From NCBI GenBank assembly GCA_036824045.1, contig DAITAZ010000018.1, positions 6,745-70,744 of the forward strand: DNA of 64,000 bases, given 5' to 3'. The notes under the pieces were generated by a model, which saw nothing but the letters and a program-made list of their open reading frames with translations, was not told the DNA's origin and did no database searches. The DNA comes from DAITAZ01 sp036824045. Lineage in GTDB: Bacteria; Pseudomonadota; Gammaproteobacteria; Burkholderiales; Rhodocyclaceae. A program made the translations under genes and the position numbers. Below, in pieces: positions 45,246-54,607 of this stretch (position 1 is its first letter; each line of letters begins with the position of its first letter).

Positions 45246-46550
45246 TCAACGCTCCGCCATGATGGCTTCGATTTCATCCACGCGCTTGGGGCAGGCGGCG
45301 GTGAGGTTCTCGTGGCCACTGGCGGTGATCAGCACATCATCCTCGATGCGGACACCGATGTTCCAGTAGGCCTCTGGCACGTCCGGCGCGGGCCGGATGT
45401 AGCAGCCCGGTTCCACGGTCAGAACATGACCGGGTTGCAAGGTCCGCCACTGGCCCCGCACCTTGTATTCGCCCGCGTCATGCACGTCGCGCCCTAACCA
45501 ATGACCCGTGCGGTGCATGTAGAAGCGGCGATAGGTTTCCTTTTCCATCACCTCATCCAGGGTTCCGCTCAGGAGTCCGAGGTCGAGCATGCCCTGGGCC
45601 AGCACTTGGACGGCAGCGTCGTGGTAGGCGATGAAAGGGGCTCCGGGCCGGAGTTCATTCAAGGCCGCAGCCTGTGCGTCGAGCACCAACTGGTAGACAT
45701 CCCGTTGAGGACCGGAAAAGCGGCCGTTTACCGGGAAGCTGCGGGTGATGTCCGAAGCGTACCCCTCCACCTCACATCCGGCGTCGATCAGCAAGAGCTC
45801 TCCGTCGAGCATTCGGCGGTCGTTTTCGACGTAGTGAAGCACGCAGGCGTTGGGGCCGCTGGCCACGATCGAGGGATAGGCGGGTGCGCGGCAGCCGTGG
45901 GCTGTGAAGGTGTGCAACAGTTCGGCTTCCACCTCGAATTCGTGTTGTCCGGGCCGGCAGCACCGCATGGCGCGGATGTGGGCCTGGCTGGCGATGTCGG
46001 CCGCGCGGCGCATGACCGCGATTTCCGCGTCATCCTTCACCAGCCGCATGTCGTCCAGCATGGCGCGCACGTCCTGCATTTGCGCCGGGGCGTGTACGCC
46101 GGCGCGCGCATTGGCCCGTACCCGGTTCAGGGCATCGGCGATGCGCGCGTCCCACTCCGGGTCGTAACCGATGGCGTGAAAGATACTGGGTTGATTGGCG
46201 AACAGTTCGGTGAGCTTTTCATTGAGCAAAGAGATGGAATGGGCTTCATCGAATCCGAAGCGTTCCCGGGCCGCGTCGGGACCATGGCGGTAGCCGTCCC
46301 ATATTTCCCGGTCCACATCCTTGTCGCGGCAGAAGAGAATGCTCTTCGGTGCCTCGCCCGCGCATAGCACCAGCACCGCTTCCGGCTCGGGGAATCCGGT
46401 GAGGTAGTGGAAATAGCTGTCCCAGCGATAGGGGTAATGCGTGTCCCGGTTGCGGGGGCGTTCAGGCGCGGTAGGGATGACCGCTACGCCGGCTCCCATC
46501 TGTTCGAGAAGGCGGGCTCGTCGCTGAACGAAAGGCGCGATGTCTGGCAT
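45246..46550 (-). CDS. pepP: Xaa-Pro aminopeptidase (aminopeptidase P)
   Basis: Dinuclear-metal peptidase removing the N-terminal residue before proline. A creatinase-type N-terminal domain is followed by the pita-bread fold with metal ligands in LLIDAGCEVEGYASDITRS (two Asp), HRTGHWLGRDVHDAG (His), and two Glu in VEPGCYI and RIEDDVLIT. 434 residues. Immediately upstream of ubiH, as in E. coli (pepP-ubiH). Confidence 0.95.
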   Translation of the reverse strand: MPDIAPFVQRRARLLEQMGAGVAVIPTAPERPRNRDTHYPYRWDSYFHYLTGFPEPEAVLVLCAGEAPKSILFCRDKDVDREIWDGYRHGPDAARERFGFDEAHSISLLNEKLTELFANQPSIFHAIGYDPEWDARIADALNRVRANARAGVHAPAQMQDVRAMLDDMRLVKDDAEIAVMRRAADIASQAHIRAMRCCRPGQHEFEVEAELLHTFTAHGCRAPAYPSIVASGPNACVLHYVENDRRMLDGELLLIDAGCEVEGYASDITRSFPVNGRFSGPQRDVYQLVLDAQAAALNELRPGAPFIAYHDAAVQVLAQGMLDLGLLSGTLDEVMEKETYRRFYMHRTGHWLGRDVHDAGEYKVRGQWRTLQPGHVLTVEPGCYIRPAPDVPEAYWNIGVRIEDDVLITASGHENLTAACPKRVDEIEAIMAER

Positions 46551-46574
46551 GGCTTCCTGACCAGGGTTAGAGGG

Positions 46575-47279
46575 CTAGGGGCACTGGCGCTGCCTGACGG
46601 CTGTGTCCAGTTCCTGTAATCGGGCGGGCGTACCGACGTCGACCCATGCTCCGTGGTGACACTCGCCGCTGACCTGTTCGTGTGTGATGGCGGTGCGCAG
46701 CAGCGGCGCAAGCTTGGCGGCTTGCCCGGGGGGCAGGTCTTCGAAGAGCGCCGGCGCGTAGATCCCGATGCCGGAAAACGTGAGGGCATTGGCTTTGCTG
46801 TCACGTACCAAGCCACTGGCGGGGTCCAGGGCGAAGTCTCCCCCGGGGTGATGGGCTGGGTTCGGCACGAGCACAAGGTGCGCAAGCTTCCCGCGCGCTA
46901 CCAGGTTGTTTGCCAGGTGCAAGGCCCTGGCGAAATCGTAATCGCACCAGATGTCGCCGTTGACCACCAGGAAAGGCTCTCGAGTGTCCAGCAAGGGGAG
47001 GGCCTGGCGGATTCCTCCTGCGGTTTCCAGCGCGCCAACCGGCTCCGGGGACCAGGTAATCCTCACCCCTTCTGCCGCGCCATCCCCAAGGCGGGCTAGC
47101 AGTTGTTCGCCCAGGTGGGCATGGTTGATCACCAGTTCCCTTATGCCGGTGGCGGCCAATCGGCGGATGAGCCACAGGATGAGGGGGGTGCCGGCGATTT
47201 CCAGAAGGGGCTTGGGGGTATGGTCGGTCAGGGGACGCATACGCTCCCCCCTGCCGGCGGCGAGGATCATGGCCTGCAT
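46575..47279 (-). CDS. murU: MurNAc-1-phosphate uridylyltransferase (MurU type)
   Basis: 234-residue nucleotidyltransferase with MILAAGRGERMRPLTDHTPKPLLEIAGTPL at its N-terminus (pyrophosphorylase loop and metal Asp) and LVVNGDIWCDYDF. Located 1 nt from an AmgK-type kinase, which identifies it as MurU of the peptidoglycan recycling bypass: MurNAc-1-P plus UTP gives UDP-MurNAc. Without that neighbour it would be called only a sugar-1-phosphate nucleotidyltransferase. Confidence 0.85.
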   Translation of the reverse strand: MQAMILAAGRGERMRPLTDHTPKPLLEIAGTPLILWLIRRLAATGIRELVINHAHLGEQLLARLGDGAAEGVRITWSPEPVGALETAGGIRQALPLLDTREPFLVVNGDIWCDYDFARALHLANNLVARGKLAHLVLVPNPAHHPGGDFALDPASGLVRDSKANALTFSGIGIYAPALFEDLPPGQAAKLAPLLRTAITHEQVSGECHHGAWVDVGTPARLQELDTAVRQRQCP

Positions 47280-47280
47280 G

Positions 47281-48279
47281 TCAGAAGGTATAGCCCACTT
47301 CCGCCCGTGCGCCTTCCACTTTGTCCAGCAGACGGGCGAGCGGGTGGAGTTCCCGATAGCGCTCGGCTGTACGCCGCAAGTAGGTCAGCACCAAGGGCAG
47401 GTCTTTGAGATAGCCGTCCTTGCCGTCCCTGTGATAGAGCCGGGCGAAAATGCCAAGCACTTTCAGGTGTCGTTGTGCGCCCATGAATTCGTAATCACGG
47501 TGAAATTCGGCGAAATCCGCGCGTACCGGCAGGCCGGCCCGGCGGGCCTTGTCCCAGTAGCGAATCAGCCAGTCCAAGGTACGCTCTTCCTCCCAGTGGA
47601 TGTAGGCGTCCTTGAACAGGCTGACCAGGTCGTAGCTGATGGGGCCATGCACAGCGTCCTGAAAATCCACGATTCCCGGATTCGGCGACGAGAGCATCAG
47701 GTTGCGGGCGTGATAGTCCCGATGCACGAACACCTGGGGTTCGGCCAAATTGACGTCCAGAATGCGATCGAACACGCCGTAGAGGGTATTGGCTTGATCT
47801 GCATCCAGTTGCACGCCCTTGTGCCGGCCGAGGTACCACACGGGAAAGAGCTCCATTTCCGTGGTGAGGCGCAGGCGATCGTAGTTTGGCAGCAGGCCGG
47901 CCTTGCTGGCTTGCTGAATCCCGATCAGCGCATCCGTGGCCTGGCCGTAAAGTGCGTCGGCATTGCCGGCGTCCAGCGCGGACAGATACGTGGTGTTGCC
48001 CAAGTCGGAGAGCAGCAAGAACCCTTGTTCTAGATCCTGTGCAATGACTGCGGGAACATGGGCGCCGGCTGAGGAGAACAAGCCTTGAACATGCAGCCAG
48101 GGGCGGCAATCTTCCTTGTCCGGCGGGGCGTCCATCACGATGGCGGTCTCATTCTCGCCGGCGAAAAGGACGCGAAAATAGCGGCGGAAACTTGCGTCGG
48201 CGGATGCGCTTTCCAGCGAGAATGACCGGCCGGGATAGCAGGTTTCCAGCCATTTCTTTATCGATTCAATGCGTTGCAC
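47281..48279 (-). CDS. amgK: N-acetylmuramate/N-acetylglucosamine anomeric kinase (AmgK type)
   Basis: 332-residue aminoglycoside-phosphotransferase-fold kinase. Catalytic FVHRDYHARNLMLSS and metal GIVDFQDAVHGPISYDLVSL. The pairing with murU matches the AmgK-MurU recycling route that bypasses de novo UDP-MurNAc synthesis and lowers fosfomycin sensitivity in Pseudomonas. GTG start with GGAAG 7 nt upstream. Divergent from lptD across a 93-nt gap. Confidence 0.87.
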   Translation of the reverse strand: MQRIESIKKWLETCYPGRSFSLESASADASFRRYFRVLFAGENETAIVMDAPPDKEDCRPWLHVQGLFSSAGAHVPAVIAQDLEQGFLLLSDLGNTTYLSALDAGNADALYGQATDALIGIQQASKAGLLPNYDRLRLTTEMELFPVWYLGRHKGVQLDADQANTLYGVFDRILDVNLAEPQVFVHRDYHARNLMLSSPNPGIVDFQDAVHGPISYDLVSLFKDAYIHWEEERTLDWLIRYWDKARRAGLPVRADFAEFHRDYEFMGAQRHLKVLGIFARLYHRDGKDGYLKDLPLVLTYLRRTAERYRELHPLARLLDKVEGARAEVGYTF

Positions 48280-48304
48280 GCGGCGGCTTCCTTTCGGGGA
48301 AGGG

Positions 48305-48313
48305 TGCTATAAA
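48305..48313 (+). promoter_or_regulatory. Extended -10 promoter of lptD
   Basis: TGCTATAAA, an extended -10, lies 60 nt before the lptD GTG, in the divergent gap with amgK; no strong -35 is visible. Confidence 0.5.
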
Positions 48314-48372
48314 ATCCGGCATTCTACCAAAGCGGGCGTCGCTCTTCGGCTATAGGGCTTGGATGCCCTCAA

Positions 48373-50838
48373 GTGCGCGTTGGCGTAGGCTCACCGACCA
48401 GTAGCGGAACACCATTGTCCAAGTCAAAAACACATCCGCGCCGACCCAAGGCGCGCTGGCGGCTCCGTCCCCTCGTCCTGTGTGGAGTGATCTTTTCGAG
48501 CGGCCAGGGTTGGGCGTCTCCGCTGGCAAGTGGCTTGCCCGCCCACCTCGACCTGCTCGGCGATCCTGTCACGTTGCCAATTCCCGCCGCCAGCCTGCAG
48601 GTCCTGGCTCTGCTCGATGGTACAGATCGCGTAAACAGCGAAAATCTGCCTGTGGAGCCACCGCCGGTGTTGCGCTTCGCTCGCCAGCTCGGGCAGCCGA
48701 CTCGGGATGACCGGCTGCAGACGCCCGCATTTTTGATTGGTCACCGGGTGGAAATGGAAAGCGATGAACGGTTCCGCGCCCGGGGCGACGTGGAGCTTCG
48801 GCAACTGGGCTTGCTGATCCAGGCGGACGAGCTCGAGTACTGGGGCGATATGGACCAACTCGAAGCCAGCGGCAACGTTCGTCTGCAGCGGGGCGAAGAC
48901 CTGGTGACCGGCCCGCACCTGCGCCTGCAACTGGAGGCGGAACTGGGAAGCATGGAATCGGCTCGCTATCTGTTGCGCCGCCCTCCAAAAGGTAACGAGG
49001 TGCGGGAGGCGGTTACCGCAGCCGGGACGGCGAAAACAATTTCGTTTGAGGGCGAGAACCACTACCAGTTGAACGATGCCCGCTACACCTCTTGCGAGGC
49101 GGACAGCCCGGACTGGTACGCCCGCGTCAAGGACCTCAAGCTGGATTTCGATCGGGAGGAGGGGGTAGGGAAAGACGCCACCCTGGTGTTCAAGGATGTG
49201 CCGTTCATGTACTTCCCCTGGTTCGACTTTTCGCTCAATGGCAAGCGCAAGTCAGGCTTTCTCGCGCCCACCATGGGCAGTAACAGTCGTACTGGCCTGG
49301 AGGTCTCGGCGCCCTTCTACTGGAACATTGCGCCCAACCGGGATGCCACCCTGACGCCCCGCTTCATGACCAAGCGGGGGCTTCAGCTCAACAGCGAGTT
49401 CCGTTATCTGGAACCGACCTACAACGGCTATGCCCGGCTGGAGTACATGCCGGAGGACACGATCCTGCGCCACAGCCGGCGGGGCTATTCCTGGTTGCAC
49501 AACTTCACCGGGCGGGATGGATTCACCGGGTTGGTGAACATCAATGGTGTATCCGATCCCACCTACTTCACTGACCTGAGTTCCCGCATCACCTCTACCT
49601 CCCAGACCCAGTTGCTGCGGCAGGGGTCGCTCACCTATAACGGCCCCTGGTATCAGATCACTGGCAATGTCCAGCGCTACCAAACCCTTCAGGACCCAAA
49701 AGCCGCCCCCGTGGCTCGTCCCTACGACAGGCTGCCCCAGTTTCTGCTCAATGCCTATCGGCCTGACCTGAGCGCATTTACCGTACAGGCCCAGGGGGAG
49801 TTTGTTGATTTCAGCCACCCGACGTTGGTGAGGGGGCGGCGGCTGACGTTCTATCCCCAGGTGTCGCTGCCTCTACAGGACTCCGCGTTTTACCTGACGC
49901 CCAAGATCGGTGTTCACAATACGCGCTATACCCTGGCTGGACAGGCCGACGGCGTGGAGGGCGCGATGTCGCGCAGTGTCCCGATCTTCAGCCTTGATGC
50001 TGGTGTGACGATGGAACGGGAAGTGGACTGGTTTGGCCGGAGTTGGACGCAAACCCTCGAGCCGCGGCTGTATTACCTCCGTGTCCCCGCGCGGGAGCAA
50101 AGCAGGATTCCGGTGTTCGACACGGCCCTGGCCGATTTCAATTTCGCCCAGATCTTTGCCGAGAACCTGTATGTGGGGGGGGATCGGATTGCCGACGCCA
50201 ATCAGCTCACCGCAGCTGTTACATCCAGACTGATCAACCCTGCCACCGGAGCGGAGCGCATCCGGGCCGCGCTGGGTCAGCGCTACTACTTTGCCGACCA
50301 GACCGTGACGCTGCCCGACCAGGCACCGCGCTCGGGCCGGCGGGCGGATATCTTGGCTGCAGTCTCGGGACAAGTGCTCCCGCGTACGTTTCTGGATTCG
50401 GGGTGGCAGTACAACCCTCGCGACAGCCGGACAGAGCGTTTCAATTTCGGTATGCGTTACCAGCCGGATCGGACCCGGGTGCTCAATCTGGGTTATCGCT
50501 ACACCCGGGATGCCCTTCGGGAAATCGATGCCTCCGCGCAGTGGCCACTGTTTGCTCGCTGGTACGGCGTGGGCAGATACAATTATTCGCTTAAGGAAAA
50601 AAGGCTGATCCAGGGCATTGCCGGGCTGGAATACGATGGTGGTTGCTGGGTGGTGCGGATGGTGGCGCAGCGTTTCGCTGTCGCCGCGCAAACACCTAAC
50701 ACCTCCTTCTTTGTTCAACTGGAGCTCAATGGCCTCGCTCGGGTGGGCAGTAACCCGCTCGACATCCTTAAACGGGGAATCGCCGGATACGGCAAGATCA
50801 ATCAGTCGGTGGCTAGCCCGGTATTCGGGGACGACTGA
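48373..50838 (+). CDS. lptD: LPS-assembly outer-membrane protein LptD
   Basis: Outer-membrane barrel that inserts lipopolysaccharide with LptE. Signal peptide in LRPLVLCGVIFSSGQGWA, a periplasmic LptA-like jellyroll at about 120-260 (RARGDVELRQLGLLIQADELEYW, LEASGNVRLQRGEDLV), then the 26-strand-type barrel to the end, with YDGGCWVVRMVAQR conserved near the C-terminus. Cysteines for interdomain disulfides are few: one in RYTSCEAD and one in GGCWV. GTG at 48373 or TTG at 48415 are possible starts. First of lptD-surA-pdxA. Confidence 0.94.
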   Translation: MRVGVGSPTSSGTPLSKSKTHPRRPKARWRLRPLVLCGVIFSSGQGWASPLASGLPAHLDLLGDPVTLPIPAASLQVLALLDGTDRVNSENLPVEPPPVLRFARQLGQPTRDDRLQTPAFLIGHRVEMESDERFRARGDVELRQLGLLIQADELEYWGDMDQLEASGNVRLQRGEDLVTGPHLRLQLEAELGSMESARYLLRRPPKGNEVREAVTAAGTAKTISFEGENHYQLNDARYTSCEADSPDWYARVKDLKLDFDREEGVGKDATLVFKDVPFMYFPWFDFSLNGKRKSGFLAPTMGSNSRTGLEVSAPFYWNIAPNRDATLTPRFMTKRGLQLNSEFRYLEPTYNGYARLEYMPEDTILRHSRRGYSWLHNFTGRDGFTGLVNINGVSDPTYFTDLSSRITSTSQTQLLRQGSLTYNGPWYQITGNVQRYQTLQDPKAAPVARPYDRLPQFLLNAYRPDLSAFTVQAQGEFVDFSHPTLVRGRRLTFYPQVSLPLQDSAFYLTPKIGVHNTRYTLAGQADGVEGAMSRSVPIFSLDAGVTMEREVDWFGRSWTQTLEPRLYYLRVPAREQSRIPVFDTALADFNFAQIFAENLYVGGDRIADANQLTAAVTSRLINPATGAERIRAALGQRYYFADQTVTLPDQAPRSGRRADILAAVSGQVLPRTFLDSGWQYNPRDSRTERFNFGMRYQPDRTRVLNLGYRYTRDALREIDASAQWPLFARWYGVGRYNYSLKEKRLIQGIAGLEYDGGCWVVRMVAQRFAVAAQTPNTSFFVQLELNGLARVGSNPLDILKRGIAGYGKINQSVASPVFGDD

Positions 50839-50913
50839 GTCATCCATCTGGCAGGCCTCGCGCTGTTGAGCCTTGGACGCCGCAAGCAACAATTCTTTGG
50901 GAGCAGTGACGGA

Positions 50914-52230
50914 ATGAGCAAGTACTGGGTACGGGCAATGATGATGGCGGCGATGCTGTGCGCCGGCAGCGGTTGGGCCCAGGAGCGCGCCACACAGGCC
51001 GTTGCGGCGGACCGGATCGTGGCTGTGGTCAATGATGAAGTGATCACCTATCGTGAGCTGACCTTGCGCCAGGCCGTGGTGGAACGCCAGATCCGCCAGC
51101 AGGGCACCCCGATGCCCGATCGCCGTGTTTTGGAGGTTCAGGTACTGGACCGCATGGTCAACGACAAGGTGCAGTTGCAGTTGGCCCGAATGTCAGGGGT
51201 GAACGTGGATGATGAAACCCTCGAGGCGGCGCTGACCCGAATCGCAAGCGGGAACAAGATGACCCTCGCGACCTTCCGCAATGCGCTGGAAAAGGACGGC
51301 GTTGCCTGGAAACAGTTCCGGGAGGAGATCCGGAGCGAGATCACCATGGCCCGCTTGAAAGAGCGGGAAGTGGACAGCCGGGTGGTCGTTTCCGAAGCCG
51401 AGGTGGACAATCAACTGGCGGAGCACGGTGGCGAGCTTGGTGGGCGTGGCAACGAGTACTTCCTGGCCCACATCCTGCTGCGGGCACCGGAAAACGCCCG
51501 GCCTGAGCAGATGCAAAAGCTCCAGGCCAAGGCCGACGAAGTGGTGGCGCAACTCAAGCGGGGCAAGGACTTTGGCCAGTTGGCGGCGAGCTATTCGGAT
51601 GCCCCCGATGCACTCAACGGCGGTTCCCTTGGCTGGCGCAGTGCCGACCGCTTGCCGGGCGTGTTCGCCGATGCAGCGGCCAGCATGCAGCCTGGCCAGG
51701 TCAGTGGCGTGCTTCGCAGTCCTGCGGGCCTGCACATCATCAAGATGTTTGATCGCCGCGGTGGCAAGGCTGCCAAGACGGATGCCGTTCAGCAGACCCG
51801 CGTGCGGCACATCCTGATCAAGACCAGCACCGTGGTCAGCGACGAGGATGCCCGCCGTCGGCTGGTGGGACTCAAGGAGCGGCTGGACAATGGGGGCAAT
51901 TTCGCGGAACTGGCGCGGGTGAATTCACAGGATCTCTCCTCGGCCAAGGGCGGGGATTTGGGCTGGGTGTATCAAGGGGATACGGTGCCCGAATTCGAAA
52001 AAGCCATGGATGCCCTGCAGCCGGGGCAGGTGAGCGTGCCCATCCGCAGCCCCTTTGGCTGGCACCTGATCCAGGTTCTTGAGCGTCGGACGGCAGATGT
52101 GTCCGAAGACCGGCGGCGGTTGTTGGCGCGGCAGGCCGTGCGGGACCGTAAAGCCGAAGACGCCTACCAGGACTGGGTGCGCCAGCAGCGGGACCGCGCC
52201 TACGTGGAAGTTCGGCTGGAAGACCGCTGA
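50914..52230 (+). CDS. surA: Periplasmic chaperone / peptidyl-prolyl isomerase SurA
   Basis: 438-residue outer-membrane-protein chaperone. Signal peptide RAMMMAAMLCAGSGWA, SurA_N domain starting DRIVAVVNDEVITYREL, then two parvulin domains (SYSDAPDALNGGSLGWRSADRLPGVF and NSQDLSSAKGGDLGWVYQGDTVPEF). The ATG at 50914 fits the signal peptide; the frame is open from 50866. Between lptD, a known client in E. coli, and pdxA. Confidence 0.95.
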   Translation: MSKYWVRAMMMAAMLCAGSGWAQERATQAVAADRIVAVVNDEVITYRELTLRQAVVERQIRQQGTPMPDRRVLEVQVLDRMVNDKVQLQLARMSGVNVDDETLEAALTRIASGNKMTLATFRNALEKDGVAWKQFREEIRSEITMARLKEREVDSRVVVSEAEVDNQLAEHGGELGGRGNEYFLAHILLRAPENARPEQMQKLQAKADEVVAQLKRGKDFGQLAASYSDAPDALNGGSLGWRSADRLPGVFADAAASMQPGQVSGVLRSPAGLHIIKMFDRRGGKAAKTDAVQQTRVRHILIKTSTVVSDEDARRRLVGLKERLDNGGNFAELARVNSQDLSSAKGGDLGWVYQGDTVPEFEKAMDALQPGQVSVPIRSPFGWHLIQVLERRTADVSEDRRRLLARQAVRDRKAEDAYQDWVRQQRDRAYVEVRLEDR

Positions 52231-52235
52231 CAGCT

Positions 52236-53270
52236 ATGGCCGTTCCATCAGGGCGTCCGGTGCGCATTGCGGTAACCAGCGGAGAGCCGGCGGGAATCGG
52301 CCCGGAGCTGTGCGCTGCGCTGTCAAAGCGGAAGTTGCCGGGTGCTGTGCGTCTGGTGGTCCTCGGGGACCGGGCACTGCTGGCGGAGCGGGCAACCTGC
52401 ATGGATTTCCAAGGCCGCTGGGTGGATTACGACCCGGACCGGGAGCCGGAGGCCGAGGAACTGGAAGTACTCCATGTGCCGCTCTCCCTGCCGTCAACGG
52501 CGGGGCAACTGGCGGTGGGAAATGGCGACTGTGTGCTGGCGATTCTGGATCGTGCCATCGCAGGCTGCCAGTCCGGCGAGTTCGACGCCATGGTTACAGC
52601 GCCTCTGCACAAGGGCGTAATCAACGATGGCGGGCGCAGGTTTTCGGGGCATACCGAGTATCTTGCGGAGCAGACGGGCACCGCGCGCGTGGTGATGATG
52701 CTGGTGGGTGGGGGATTGCGCGTCGCGCTGGCGACGACCCATGTTCCGCTCAAGCGTGTGCCGGAAGTGCTGACGGAATCCGAATTGCTGGCGACGCTGC
52801 GCATTCTGGACGAAGACCTGCGTGCCCGATTCGGGTTGCCCCGCCCGCGCATCCTGGTGGCGGGGCTGAATCCCCATGCGGGCGAGGGTGGGCATATGGG
52901 GCGCGAGGAGATCGAGGTGATCATTCCCGCGCTGGAAGTGGCCAGGGCCGAGGGGATCGATGCTATCGGGCCGTTGCCGGCAGACACGATGTTCACGCCC
53001 CATCAGCTGGAGCGGGGTGATGCGGTCCTGGCCATGTATCACGATCAGGGCTTGCCGGTATTGAAGTACGCGAGTTTCGGGGGCGGCGTGAACGTCACAC
53101 TCGGCTTGCCGATCATCCGCACCTCAGTGGACCACGGTACGGCGCTGGATCTGGCGGGGACCGGCCAAGCCAATCCAGGCAGCTTGTACGCCGCCGTTGA
53201 ACTCGCGATAGCGATGGCGGCCCAGCGCCGGGAGAGTCAGAACTCCCGGGTCACGCCCAGGCCCAGATAG
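52236..53270 (+). CDS. pdxA: 4-hydroxythreonine-4-phosphate dehydrogenase
   Basis: Zn/NAD enzyme of pyridoxal phosphate synthesis. Conserved ITSGEPAGIGPEL-type opening, TAPLHKGVINDGG, FSGHTEYLAE, GLNPHAGEGGHMG and MYHDQGLPVLKY. 344 residues. 5 nt after surA. Its last 34 nt overlap the convergent Slam gene. In many proteobacteria rsmA (ksgA) follows directly; here it is displaced by 3.7 kb. Confidence 0.95.
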   Translation: MAVPSGRPVRIAVTSGEPAGIGPELCAALSKRKLPGAVRLVVLGDRALLAERATCMDFQGRWVDYDPDREPEAEELEVLHVPLSLPSTAGQLAVGNGDCVLAILDRAIAGCQSGEFDAMVTAPLHKGVINDGGRRFSGHTEYLAEQTGTARVVMMLVGGGLRVALATTHVPLKRVPEVLTESELLATLRILDEDLRARFGLPRPRILVAGLNPHAGEGGHMGREEIEVIIPALEVARAEGIDAIGPLPADTMFTPHQLERGDAVLAMYHDQGLPVLKYASFGGGVNVTLGLPIIRTSVDHGTALDLAGTGQANPGSLYAAVELAIAMAAQRRESQNSRVTPRPR

Positions 53271-54541
53271 GTCCTCCGGTAGCTGTAGAGGGGGAGGTTC
53301 GAGCGGTGGTCGGTATGGGTGAGGGTGAGCTTGGGTGCGAACCCGCGCCACGACCAGTCCCGGCGGGTGATATCCACTTCTACCCGTCCTTCCCGGTCAT
53401 GGCGGACTTCGCCAAAGAGGGGCGACTCCCCGCTGTAGTCAAACCGGCTCCCCGCCAGGCGGAGTTCCACCGTGAAGCCCCGGCCCAGTTCCTTGAGGTA
53501 GCCGATCTTCCACTCAGCGGCCTGGTAGCCGTAAGCCGATTCCGCCGCCCGGCTCTTGCCCAGCCAGAGTGAGAGGCTGGCGACCGAGGTGCGGTTGATG
53601 GCGTAGCGCAGATCGTGCCCCAGCCAGGTTTGATGCCCCGAGAGGTAAGTGTAGTCCGGGTAATCAAGCTGCTTCCAGTTGAGGCTTTGATTCAGCCACA
53701 GGGATCGACCGAGGGGCCGGCCGTGGCTCAACTGCGCCATGCCGCCTCGGTACAGCCCTTTGTCCTGGTAGATGGAGGCCAGCGGGCCGGCTTCCAGTGT
53801 CCAGGTGGACGGGCCCTGTTGCAGGCTGTGGCCGAGCGTGACCTGCAGAAAACTGAAATCCGCGTAACGGGCCGGGTACTCCCGGTGTTCCAGGTAGGTG
53901 CGAACGAAGCTTCTGTGCTCGCCGCCAAAGGCGTGCCGGGATTGCCCCACCAGGGCCAGGCCCAGGGCGCTCTTGGCGCGGGCGTCGCCGTTCAGGGTGA
54001 AGGTGCGGCCCAGCACGTCCACGGTTTCGGCGCGCGTGGACTGGTTGACGTTGCTGTCCGGTACCAGCATCGCGCTCAGGCTGTAACTGCTGATCTGGCT
54101 GCGGATGCGCTGCAGGAAACCCTGAATGTTTGCGCGGGCCGCTTCCGGTACGTCTTCTCCGAGAGCCAGTTCAAAGTGGTAACGGGCGGCGTCAAAGTCC
54201 CGCAGTTCGTAGAGTGCCCGGGCAAGCTCCAGCCGCACGCGAATGAGCGAGGGATCTTCGCTCAGCAGGCGCCGGAACTCCGAAACCGCCAAGCGGAAGT
54301 CGCCGTCTGCCATGGCGAGCTGGCCGGAGAGGAACAGGATCTGAGGATGAGGTTCGGGCGTCGCGCGCAGCAGCTTTACCATCCGCCTCGCCTCTTCCGG
54401 TCTGCCTTCTTCGAACCACCGCGTAGCCAGGCGGGCGGCTTCGTCGATGCTCATGTTGAGGCTTGCTCCAGCCTGGGCGGAGGCTACGACGGGCAGTGCC
54501 AGCAGCACAGCCGAAAGCAGAATGGAGCGAAGCGGGGGCAT
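53237..54541 (-). CDS. Slam-type surface lipoprotein assembly modifier
   Basis: 434-residue outer-membrane protein: signal peptide ILLSAVLLALPVVASAQA, an N-terminal TPR region about 30-140 (ARRMVKLLRATPEPHPQILF and FDAARYHFELALGEDVPEAA), then a DUF560-type barrel from about 150 (LVPDSNVNQST) ending in a terminal Phe (LGVTREF). This is the layout of Slam, which moves specific lipoproteins to the cell surface in Neisseria. Two candidate cargo lipoproteins are encoded directly upstream on the same strand, strongly supporting the call. AAAGG lies before the ATG. Shorter than Neisseria Slam1. Confidence 0.85.
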   Translation of the reverse strand: MPPLRSILLSAVLLALPVVASAQAGASLNMSIDEAARLATRWFEEGRPEEARRMVKLLRATPEPHPQILFLSGQLAMADGDFRLAVSEFRRLLSEDPSLIRVRLELARALYELRDFDAARYHFELALGEDVPEAARANIQGFLQRIRSQISSYSLSAMLVPDSNVNQSTRAETVDVLGRTFTLNGDARAKSALGLALVGQSRHAFGGEHRSFVRTYLEHREYPARYADFSFLQVTLGHSLQQGPSTWTLEAGPLASIYQDKGLYRGGMAQLSHGRPLGRSLWLNQSLNWKQLDYPDYTYLSGHQTWLGHDLRYAINRTSVASLSLWLGKSRAAESAYGYQAAEWKIGYLKELGRGFTVELRLAGSRFDYSGESPLFGEVRHDREGRVEVDITRRDWSWRGFAPKLTLTHTDHRSNLPLYSYRRTYLGLGVTREF

Positions 54542-54571
54542 GTCAGCCTTTCTGGCAATGGATGTGACAAA

Positions 54572-54592
54572 GCGCCCGGACTAACCGGGCGC
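54572..54592 (-). terminator. Hairpin between the second lipoprotein gene and the Slam gene
   Basis: A perfect 8-bp GC stem (GCGCCCGG / CCGGGCGC) with a 5-nt loop and TTTG after it on the minus strand. It probably acts as a partial terminator that lowers Slam expression relative to the lipoproteins. Confidence 0.6.
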
Positions 54593-54607
54593 CGGAGCAG
54601 GCTAACA

